Shown here one piece after another: positions 8,501 to 14,499 of a DNA stretch of 33,650 bases. Source of the stretch: Anaerolineaceae bacterium UBA6107. GTDB taxonomy: Bacteria; Chloroflexota; Anaerolineae; Anaerolineales; Anaerolineaceae. A program made the translations under genes and the position numbers. Location: assembly GCA_002428455.1 (NCBI GenBank), contig DIWL01000018.1:46361-80010 (forward strand), read 5' to 3'. Every line of letters starts with the position of its first letter. The stretch's first letter is position 1. The notes under the pieces were generated by a model. That model saw only the letters and a list, made by a program, of their open reading frames with translations. It had not been told where the DNA came from and did not search any database.

Positions 8501-9782
8501 AAACTGACTGGTTGCCTTCGCTATCGAATTGGCACGCACCGCCATCCGAACCGGGAACAATATCAATCGTATACTGCGCGGTCCACTTGCCCGACGAATC
8601 TGCGGTAGTATCCACATTCTCAAGCACATCTCCCACCGGACTCCAGGCATAGGTTTTTACAAAACCGGGTTCAGAAGCTGTACCCGAAACTACTTCGTTC
8701 ATCGGATCGATGAGATCAAAGCTCATACCGGTGATCTGATGCGTGCGGGTGGTTTTCCCATCGGTCATAACGACTACTCTGCCGATTGCCAGCGATTCGG
8801 TAATATCCCGGAATTCAACGAACCCCCACGGATCGGATAAAGCAGAACCATAAAAAACCCCGTCGATCGAGAGGTTTACCTGGGTGGCAGGCCACCAGTT
8901 AAAACCAAGAATATTCTGATTATCGGGGTATACCCTGATATGAGGATTCAAGATCTGCCAATTAATGATCGTCCCGTCTCCATCGCTCTCCCAACGCCCG
9001 ATATTACCGTAAGTCCCCGGGGCAAGATCAATACCGGCAAGTGCCATTTTCGCCTTGAACACCCCTTCGGTATTGGCGGTTACCTGGAAACCAGTTTCGC
9101 TATCCGAATCCACGGCCCAAACATCTACCACGGCACCCGCTTTGGCAGTGCCTTTGACAATGTCAAGGGTCTGATCAAGATCGTTCAAGGTCAACTTCTG
9201 GACTTTATGCGACTTGGTGAAAGCACCGGAGGTCAGTGTAATGGTCTCACCGACAATAAAATCATGCCCGAGATCAGTCCAGTCAAATTTCCCGTATTCG
9301 TCTGAGGAGCGTACATAAGTATCAGTTCCGACCGTAAGGGTGATGTCCTCATAAGCCGGGAATCCCCACGACCAAACCACATCATAGAACGGATCCACGG
9401 CAAACGCGTAATCCACATCAGCAGTAATGCCAGTGGGTGCAGTGGGATGGACGAAGGCAGCAAAAGCCGGCTGCTCGGCATCCTCCAACGCAGTAGGCAG
9501 GCGGTGCGGTCGATAAGTGGTTACCAAAGCCCGATCAGCCGCTGGCTCGGGGCGCTCGAAACGCGCGGAATCCGGCAGCGTGTACGGGTGGTGCTGAACG
9601 TCACCGGACGGCATACCGGCGGGGTCAAAGTCCACCGGTGCGGTATTCAACACCTGGCTCGCCTGTTCCAGGCTCGCCTGCACCGTTCGCAGCGGTGTCG
9701 TTCCCAACAATCCAAAAATCATGACAAAAACAATTACCAGGTTAAAAAATCCAAAAAGCCAAACTGTTGTCTTCGTTTTCAT
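5586..9782 (-). CDS. Giant secreted protein with seven tandem 155-residue modules and two Fn3-like modules
   Basis: A 1398-residue exported protein. Residues 1-35 are a signal peptide with a long hydrophobic core. A Pro/Ala-rich spacer (36-125) leads to seven modules of 154-158 residues at about 126-279, 280-433, 434-589, 590-745, 746-899, 900-1055 and 1056-1213. Each module has an aromatic opening (VWGWEWPP-like), a DIxPGDxVxMTDGxTTK half, then a GTADPG half ending DIxPGxxG, an acidic DxDGDxT loop and WRxPxP. The second half resembles bacterial Ig-like domains of the Big_6 kind, by motif only. Two Fn3-like modules follow (about 1214-1398), and the chain ends with FKIAVP. The repeats suggest a rod-like adhesin or matrix protein; the acidic loops could bind Ca2+. 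AGGAG seven bases before ATG 9782 supports the start. An unusual leader precedes it. Confidence 0.88.
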   Translation of the reverse strand: MKTKTTVWLFGFFNLVIVFVMIFGLLGTTPLRTVQASLEQASQVLNTAPVDFDPAGMPSGDVQHHPYTLPDSARFERPEPAADRALVTTYRPHRLPTALEDAEQPAFAAFVHPTAPTGITADVDYAFAVDPFYDVVWSWGFPAYEDITLTVGTDTYVRSSDEYGKFDWTDLGHDFIVGETITLTSGAFTKSHKVQKLTLNDLDQTLDIVKGTAKAGAVVDVWAVDSDSETGFQVTANTEGVFKAKMALAGIDLAPGTYGNIGRWESDGDGTIINWQILNPHIRVYPDNQNILGFNWWPATQVNLSIDGVFYGSALSDPWGFVEFRDITESLAIGRVVVMTDGKTTRTHQITGMSFDLIDPMNEVVSGTASEPGFVKTYAWSPVGDVLENVDTTADSSGKWTAQYTIDIVPGSDGGACQFDSEGNQSVYYWYLPNPGFEVKPEEDSVWGWEWPPLTEIRLTVDGDEYYRTSKENGDVDFSGLDRDIVTGDVVEMTAGTVTKTHIVHYLTVDEVDADLDTITGFTETSKHLETWVCTNGECWGMEVESTMDTGSWAADYSEQTDIVPGTEGGVRFWEDDNTATMVYWRIPDPWIVANVNQNYVWCDHWASYIPVTLFIDGEEIATIDLDYWGQGRFWDIETHPGQVVTVTGSGFTKTTIVRNLTLEGVDQYADTVFGTADPGSELAMWVWSDYEPGGGAMYTTTDASGNWLIDFTATWDIKPGWHGYGRIHELDDSDYTEVGWDIHMPWFEINIVEDAIWGGNWTPGSEVTVTADTYTNTMTADENGNVGFGFMEFDLAPGDYVEMTDGITTKELTAANLGFSGYDLDLDTLSGTADPGTWAHAVICSEGGCNDIYDNEIEDDGVIYFDFRGIVDIQPGTEGWFDKWDEDGDNTVVTWRVPAPNFSVNLLDDTVNANRWPANADLTLKVNSDLFYSTADYWGNTTFEGFGIDIQPGDLLEITDDITTKKQTIPLLEVTDVDWQLDLVTGKTLSNTDILVSADYPDGSGNFAIWATSDELGDWEVDFTDDVDIVPGTNGWVALIDEDNDVTWVDWRVPAPRFGVNLNHDYIWGDQWEPDTTVTVNVRGTDVTTETVSSDGIISIGIAEYNVQPGDMVTVSDTLITKSLLVRNLVLTKVDYLTDQVSGTADPGTEVSLWVELNDGLWHGLNTFADGTGKWVANFAGIGADLDLGDYGYVNITEDDGDFTEVRWDIYLPIYPAYQEKLTTSKVTFDWDDVTDAAAYKIQLSTKKDFSVLLLNLSVPDSTYAYGTKLANNTVYYWRVKAKVNGLWGSWLPVWQFTSMDPLARPTLVYPGPKLIITDDNTPTLDWDPVTNGVNYLVQISKVVDFSTTYFKATTGNTEFETNPLPNGKYFWRVRALDASGGKGPWSEIRMFKIAVP
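5589..5830 (-). repeat. Duplicated C-terminal Fn3 segment, copy 2
   Basis: Partner of 3291-3532 (about 87% identical over 242 ungapped bases by hand). Encodes the last Fn3-like module of the 1398-residue protein. Confidence 0.75.
6144..9407 (-). repeat. Seven tandem protein-level repeats, about 465 bp each
   Basis: The segment encodes the seven 154-158-residue modules. Similarity is clear in protein motifs (GTADPG, DIxPG, TDGxTTK, DxDGDxT, WRxP) but low in DNA, which points to an old expansion and not recent slippage. Confidence 0.8.
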
Positions 9783-9815
9783 GCCTGTTCTCCTGTTAAT
9801 AAAGAATAGTGAGCG

Positions 9816-9855
9816 AAAAAAAATAAATCCTGTCCGGGAAAATTACGAACAGGAT
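9816..9855 (-). terminator. Terminator hairpin inside the leader (attenuator candidate)
   Basis: Minus strand: ATCCTGTTCG (9855-9846), a 9-base loop, CGGACAGGAT (9836-9827) form a 10-bp stem with one G-U pair, followed by TTTA and eight T (9823-9816). It lies only about 33 bases before the ATG at 9782 and after the predicted promoter, so it would stop most transcripts before the gene unless antiterminated. Confidence 0.65.
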
Positions 9856-9982
9856 CGATCAGCGGAATTAAACACAAGACCAGCCTGTAAACAGCTGGTT
9901 GAAACTCAAATCACGTGGTTCACGATGCAAGGCGAAAATGTATCCCTCGTAAATGGGCGATGACGATTAATTATTGAATCTG
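9816..9982 (-). promoter_or_regulatory. Structured leader RNA of about 167 nt
   Basis: Between the predicted transcription start (near 9982) and the leader terminator, the minus-strand RNA can form a hairpin from ACCAGC (9899-9894) and GCTGGT (9884-9879), with further TGT/ACA pairing inside. It can also form CGTG/CACG pairing further upstream. It matches no riboswitch class I can recognise by eye. It could be an attenuated leader or a small RNA ending at the terminator. Confidence 0.4.
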
Positions 9983-9988
9983 AGTGAT

Positions 9989-10017
9989 ATAGTACTGCAA
10001 ATCCAAAGTGAATTCAA
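9989..10017 (-). promoter_or_regulatory. Promoter TTGAAT-N17-TACTAT
   Basis: Minus strand: TTGAAT (10012-10017), a 17-base spacer, TACTAT (9989-9994). Both hexamers are identical to those at 3167-3195. It lies about 200 bases before the ATG at 9782, giving the long leader described separately. Confidence 0.5.
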
Positions 10018-10033
10018 GTAGGAATTACTAACA

Positions 10034-10058
10034 AACCACCCGGAAGTTCCGGGTGGTT
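10034..10058 (-). terminator. Intrinsic terminator of the 1359-residue gene
   Basis: AACCACCCGG (10034-10043), loop AAGTT, CCGGGTGGTT (10049-10058). A perfect 10-bp stem lies about 50 bases past the stop, followed on the minus strand by TGTTAGTAATT, a modest T-rich tail. Confidence 0.7.
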
Positions 10059-10108
10059 GACTTCGTTATTGTGCCATTAATAGGTGATCCAGAGCGCCCG
10101 GCAAGCGA

Positions 10109-13100
10109 TCAGGGCAGATCAAGGGTGATCGTCCTGGTCAGGCTCGGCAGCGACACATTACCGGCTTTATCCAGCGCGCGCACGCGCCATTCGTACACGT
10201 CACCGGTCATTTCCAGCGGCTGGTAGGAAAGCGTGGTCAGCGCAGCGGAGGACACCCAGCCTTCATCATCTATACTTTCCTCCGGGCGGTATTCAAAGAT
10301 ATAGAATTTAGCGCCTGTTGCGGCATACCAGGTGAACGCAGGGACGGCAGTTTTGACGGCGCCATCCCTTGGCCGCAGCAACGCGGGGACAGCCGGCGGG
10401 GTGCGGTCCACCTTGAAGATCCACACTGCTGACCAGGGACCTTTGACAACCACGCCATCAATCTCGTGCAAACCGCGCACGCGCCAGTAATACTTCCCTT
10501 CCGGGATAGACTGCAACACTTTGTGCAATTCCCCGGCAGGAATTGTGTACTTGCTTTTGTTGACAAACAACGCGTTTGTGGCCACCTGCAGCAGGTAAGT
10601 CTCAGCGCGGTCAGCCGCGAGCCACTCAAGGGTGACGTCATCATCCGGGGTGTGGGTTCTATCTCCGGGTGCGGTCAGCACAGGCACAGCGGGCGGGTTG
10701 CGGGAGAAGAAATTCAGGACCGGGGACCACTCGCCGCTCCAGGTGAGGCCGTAACGCGGCTGGATGCGCCAATAATACTGCTGCCCATCGACTAGCGGGG
10801 TCTGGTAGGCGTAGGAGGATAGCGAAGTGCGGGCGCTGATAATGACCGGAGTAAAATCCTCATTGAGGGAGATCTCGATCCTGTATTTGTTCGCACCGGG
10901 GATGTCATCCCAATCAAAGGTAACCGTGCTAAGGGCAAGCTGCGCATCAAGCGCGGGTGTGATAGCGATGACCGGTAACGACAGGGACGCGGCGGAAAAG
11001 CCGCTGTCAAAGTAAGCGTTATGGACCCTAATCGTCGCTGTACCCGCGACCGCCAGGTCCGCCGGGCTGAGGTCGATCGAAAGTTGGGTCTCGCTGATGA
11101 AGGCGGTAGGACGGGGATCACCGTTCCAGTAAAGCGTGGAAAAACCGTCGACGAAGTTGCTGCCAGTGACCAGCAGGGTGAGCGGTCCGCTGCCCGCCGT
11201 GGTATAGGTTGGGCTGAGGGCGGTGATGCCGGGCATTTCGTGCGTGATGACATAATCCACGCGCGAATAGTCACTATCCGCATCCGCCTGCACCACATAG
11301 CCGTGCGTGCCGACTTTCATATCCTCATGACCTGAAAAATCGGCCAGCCAATTACCAGCCGCATCGGCGGTTACATCGATACTTGAACCATACCCATTAT
11401 CGTCGAGCCCGGCAACGCTAATTGCTGCGCCTGCTGCCGCGGTTCCAATCACATCATCTGTGGACTGGTCGATGCGGGTGACACCGAGGGATTTCACAAC
11501 GTGCTCACGGGTGACAAATCCGCCCTGCATGACTACCAATTGGCCGGGTTCGACATCATAAAAGCCTGAGAGCGCAAACTCCACATAGCCATTGTCGGTT
11601 GAGGTGGTCGAATCGGTGTACTCCCCGTCAGCGATATCGAGGGACACCTGGATTCCGGGGGAGAAACCATAGCCCCTGACCAGGTCAATCTGGGGGTAAA
11701 CCACCATATACGCTGCCGGAATCTCCCAATAGATGCGGGTCGAGTTGCCCAGGGAATCAAACTGCCGCACGCCGCCGTAAGACCCCGGAACAATGTCGAC
11801 GTAAGAATAAGTAACCGTCCAAGCGCCTGATGGGATTACCACACCGTCCTTATGCTCATAGATGGAATTAGCATAGGCAAAGGTATCCACATAACCCGGG
11901 TCCGCGATACCGCTGACCCGGTCGGCCAAGACATCGACCTCGGTGACGGTAATATCTATGATGGTGTGGGTGCGGGTGAACCTGCCATCGAATACCTTTA
12001 CCAGCATCCCGGGGACAAGATCCACGCCCAGGTTATCAAACTGGAAAACGCCTATCTGTTTTTCATCGATCGTCACCGGCAGCAGCGAACCGTAGGGTTC
12101 TCCATCCACGGAAAGGTAAACGGGCCGGCCGGGAGTCCAATTATCGCCTCCAACAATGTCCGATTCAGGATAAATACGGATGGTCGGCTTGCCACCAGTC
12201 TGTCCGTCAGTTACCTGCAGGATGAGTGTGACAGGCGAGGTATTGCCGGCGAGATCGCGAATCGAACCGGTGAGAGTGTAAGCGCCGAGCGGAAAATCAT
12301 CCGGGATCTGCAAATCCATGTCCGTTTCCTGCCCATCGTGCTGGAAAGCGTCGAGCAGTTGAAGCGTATCCCCGTTTATGTAGGCAAATGGATTATCAGC
12401 ATTCGCCACACCCAGCATGTAGGTCAGCTGCGGTTCGGGTAACGCGCGTGAATTGAAATAGATCTCAAGGTCATCTGGCGTAAGAGTTGCGTCCGTGAGA
12501 TAAAGGGCAAAATACTGCTCTTGCAGCGGTTCATTGACGGTAGTTTCCGGGGCGAACTGCAAACCATGCGACACTGCCGGATCATTTAAGGTTTCGAGGA
12601 GATAACCTGAAGCCGCGTCGCCCGGGAGCGGGTCGCCATTAACCGTGAGGCCTGATACCGTGAGAGATGGAGCGGTATCATCAGCGAAATGGACTGGCAG
12701 GGTCACCTCACCAAGGATGTGGCGGGTGGTGAAACCATCAGAGGAGATGATGGTGCGGACGTTCAAAGTGGTATCAAAGGCGACCGGGTAATCTCCCCTG
12801 GTGATGGTGATGGTGATGGCGTAGACCTCCACGCGGTTGGCGTAACCGGTATCGAAGTCGGCCACAACCGCAGCTGGGATCAGGTCGGTCAGCCAGAACT
12901 GCGTGCCCGGGATGAGCACATCGGTAACGTATGCGGAGGGCGTACCGCCGTTCACTGCGAGTGTGATGCTCAGACTGCTGTCGGTAGGTAAAGCCTGACC
13001 GAAGGTCATGAGCGAGTTGATTTTATAGCCCTGAGACACGAGTACTGACGGAATACTCGCGGGAAAGTCCGCGGTCAGATCGGAGAGTGTACCAGTCAGC

Positions 13101-14188
13101 GTGGTGTTGTCCTTCACGTACTGCAGGGCTGCGTCATTGTCCGCCGGGAGGTCCACGTCCAGGGTGATCGAGTCGAGTATCTGCAGGGTAACAAAGTCAT
13201 CCTTCGAGATGATGGACTCGATCTGCACAGTTATGTTCACAGGCTCGGGGTTGCCTCCGCCGCTGGTGATGGTGATGGCGTATACCTCCACGCGGTTGGC
13301 ATAACCTGTGTCAAAGTCGGCCGCCACCGAGCCGGGGATCAGGTCAGTTACCCAGAACTGCGTACCCGGGATAAGTACATCGGTGACGTAGGCAACCGGA
13401 TCGCCGCCGTTAACGGACAGCATAATGCTTACCTTGCTTCCAGTTGGCAGCGCTTCACCCAGGGTCATGCGTGAGTTGATCTGATAGGAATCCTCGACGA
13501 TCACCGCAGGGATGACTGCCGGGAATGTTGCGGTCAGGTCGTTGAGCGTTCCTGCGATGGTGGTGTCGTCCTTGACGTATTGCAAGGCCAGGAGTGGATC
13601 CGTGACATCCTGGAAAAGGTCAAACTGTGCGGATTCCAATTCGTAAAGATCAGTTGAAAAGTCGTCGCGGGAAATGATCGACTGCAGGGTGAGAGTGGTA
13701 TCGATCGGGACCGGGTTGCCGGAAAAAGTGAAGACGTAGGTCTCAATATCTTCGCCATAATCCGCGTCAAAAGGCGCTGCGTAAGAAAGCGGGTATTCGA
13801 ACAGATCCGTCACCCAATGCTGCGTGCCGGTGAAAGTGATATCGGTAAGATAAGGTGCACCATTGCGTGTGATGGTAACTGTAGTACCCGCGGGTAATTC
13901 CTGCCCAAGGATGATGCGGGAATTGATCTTGAAACCGGCATCCACCACAACCTGCGGGATAACCGCCGGAAAGGTGGCAACAATCTGCGTGGAAAGGTCG
14001 CCGCTGATGATCGTTTCATCTCGCACCTGGATCAACGCCAGTTCCAGTTCGTCCTGGGCGCTGACGCTGCCAATGGAAAGGGAAAGGCTCGAAACCAAGA
14101 ACGCGATCGCAGTGATCAGCCTGACCGTGACTTCGACGATACGACGCGAGATAACAATAATACGCTTACGGGAATTGGTCATATTCAT
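10109..14188 (-). CDS. Giant secreted modular protein: three N-terminal repeats, Ig-like region, two 155-residue modules, IPT/TIG, three Fn3-like modules
   Basis: An exported protein of about 1359 residues. A basic N-terminus and hydrophobic core (about 20-40) end near SVSA/QD. Three repeats of about 150 residues (about 50-503) share FPAxIPxV, INSRMTLGxALPxG, VLIPGTQFWxTDLIP and ESIISxDDF motifs; they are not the 155-residue module of the sister proteins. A unique region (about 505-670) with Ig-like character, including DLAGNTSPVTL, is followed by two 155-residue modules, an IPT/TIG-like domain (with VTGSNFVDG) and three Fn3-like modules with YYWRIQP, YYWRVRG and YEWRVRALDKAGN. ATG 14188 (GCAGG five bases upstream) or ATG 14182 is preferred; an upstream in-frame TTG at 14218 lacks a ribosome binding site. 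Probably an adhesin or surface-layer component; no enzyme motif seen. Confidence 0.85.
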   Translation of the reverse strand: MNMTNSRKRIIVISRRIVEVTVRLITAIAFLVSSLSLSIGSVSAQDELELALIQVRDETIISGDLSTQIVATFPAVIPQVVVDAGFKINSRIILGQELPAGTTVTITRNGAPYLTDITFTGTQHWVTDLFEYPLSYAAPFDADYGEDIETYVFTFSGNPVPIDTTLTLQSIISRDDFSTDLYELESAQFDLFQDVTDPLLALQYVKDDTTIAGTLNDLTATFPAVIPAVIVEDSYQINSRMTLGEALPTGSKVSIMLSVNGGDPVAYVTDVLIPGTQFWVTDLIPGSVAADFDTGYANRVEVYAITITSGGGNPEPVNITVQIESIISKDDFVTLQILDSITLDVDLPADNDAALQYVKDNTTLTGTLSDLTADFPASIPSVLVSQGYKINSLMTFGQALPTDSSLSITLAVNGGTPSAYVTDVLIPGTQFWLTDLIPAAVVADFDTGYANRVEVYAITITITRGDYPVAFDTTLNVRTIISSDGFTTRHILGEVTLPVHFADDTAPSLTVSGLTVNGDPLPGDAASGYLLETLNDPAVSHGLQFAPETTVNEPLQEQYFALYLTDATLTPDDLEIYFNSRALPEPQLTYMLGVANADNPFAYINGDTLQLLDAFQHDGQETDMDLQIPDDFPLGAYTLTGSIRDLAGNTSPVTLILQVTDGQTGGKPTIRIYPESDIVGGDNWTPGRPVYLSVDGEPYGSLLPVTIDEKQIGVFQFDNLGVDLVPGMLVKVFDGRFTRTHTIIDITVTEVDVLADRVSGIADPGYVDTFAYANSIYEHKDGVVIPSGAWTVTYSYVDIVPGSYGGVRQFDSLGNSTRIYWEIPAAYMVVYPQIDLVRGYGFSPGIQVSLDIADGEYTDSTTSTDNGYVEFALSGFYDVEPGQLVVMQGGFVTREHVVKSLGVTRIDQSTDDVIGTAAAGAAISVAGLDDNGYGSSIDVTADAAGNWLADFSGHEDMKVGTHGYVVQADADSDYSRVDYVITHEMPGITALSPTYTTAGSGPLTLLVTGSNFVDGFSTLYWNGDPRPTAFISETQLSIDLSPADLAVAGTATIRVHNAYFDSGFSAASLSLPVIAITPALDAQLALSTVTFDWDDIPGANKYRIEISLNEDFTPVIISARTSLSSYAYQTPLVDGQQYYWRIQPRYGLTWSGEWSPVLNFFSRNPPAVPVLTAPGDRTHTPDDDVTLEWLAADRAETYLLQVATNALFVNKSKYTIPAGELHKVLQSIPEGKYYWRVRGLHEIDGVVVKGPWSAVWIFKVDRTPPAVPALLRPRDGAVKTAVPAFTWYAATGAKFYIFEYRPEESIDDEGWVSSAALTTLSYQPLEMTGDVYEWRVRALDKAGNVSLPSLTRTITLDLP
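12680..14038 (-). repeat. Three tandem 150-residue repeats; two nearly identical in DNA
   Basis: The three units encode the N-terminal repeats of the protein above. Units two and three remain close in DNA: 12809-12958 aligns to 13268-13417 with an exact offset of 459 bases (153 codons) and a clearly high match, for example ACGCGGTTGG and CCAGAACTGCGT shared. Unit one is more diverged. Confidence 0.75.
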
Positions 14189-14370
14189 TTCCACCTGCCT
14201 GTATTGTACAGTAATCAATTCAACGGGGAGGTCTTGAGGTTTTTCAACGATCAGTTGTAGTGATCCCCTCTATCGATTTGAAAACGACGCCTGCGAAAAT
14301 GTTTACAATTACATTATAAATCCAAGTTCCATGAATCAATCCTGTCCGAGGATATTGATCCTATACCTAT

Positions 14371-14399
14371 ATATTATGTTCCCTGGCGAGATTATTCAA
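14371..14399 (-). promoter_or_regulatory. Promoter TTGAAT-N17-TAATAT
   Basis: Minus strand: TTGAAT (14394-14399), a 17-base spacer, TAATAT (14371-14376). The -35 box and the preceding C match the promoters at 3167-3195 and 9989-10017, and the -10 box differs from theirs by one base. Confidence 0.45.
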
Positions 14400-14432
14400 G
14401 TGATTTTCAGTACTTTTTCATGGCAGGTGTAA

Positions 14433-14462
14433 AACACCACCGGCAGGTAACCCAGTGGTGTT
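14433..14462 (-). terminator. Intrinsic terminator of the 1226-residue gene
   Basis: AACACCAC (14433-14440) and GTGGTGTT (14455-14462) form an 8-bp stem, with GGTTACC able to fold inside the loop. On the minus strand the stem ends in GTGGTGTTTTA, giving a short T-run 38 bases past the stop. Confidence 0.65.
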
Positions 14463-14499
14463 GAATACTTCTGGTAAAAATGTGGATGAGGACGTGCAA

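Larger units (their letters stand above)
9783..10108. other. Intergenic: promoter, structured leader and two terminators
   Basis: No gene is supported. On the minus strand, in transcription order, the gap holds the terminator of the 1359-residue gene (10034-10058), a promoter (9989-10017), a leader with inverted repeats (9879-9899 and others) and a terminator-like hairpin with a U-run (9816-9855). Then come 33 bases with the ribosome binding site of the 1398-residue gene. Confidence 0.65.
14189..14499. other. Intergenic: promoter, leader and terminator
   Basis: On the minus strand this gap holds the terminator of the 1226-residue gene (14433-14462), the TTGAAT-N17-TAATAT promoter (14371-14399) and a leader of about 175 nt with possible stems such as GATCA/TGATC. 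A TATAAT (14313-14318) with TTGATT only 15 bases upstream is a second, weaker promoter. No coding sequence is supported. Confidence 0.55.

Noticed and set aside
11852..12442. Plus-strand open frame of 196 codons
   Set aside because: Antisense to the 1359-residue gene, with no ribosome binding site or family motif; the minus frame encodes the 155-residue module and an Ig-like region.
12800..12821. Simple GTGATG repeat resembling a phase-variable microsatellite
   Set aside because: It is short, in a multiple-of-three unit, and encodes an in-frame Ile-Thr strand (AITIT) of a repeat module. It would not shift the frame.
14189..14218. TTG at 14218 as the start of the 1359-residue gene
   Set aside because: No ribosome binding site precedes it, and it adds a polar extension before the signal peptide; ATG 14188 or 14182 has GCAGG/AGGTGG upstream.
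14301..14340. Homologous leader shared by the 1398- and 1359-residue genes
   Set aside because: Both leaders contain ACATTTTCGC and CGGACAGGATT, but in opposite order, and only one forms the terminator. The two short matches do not show a common leader.
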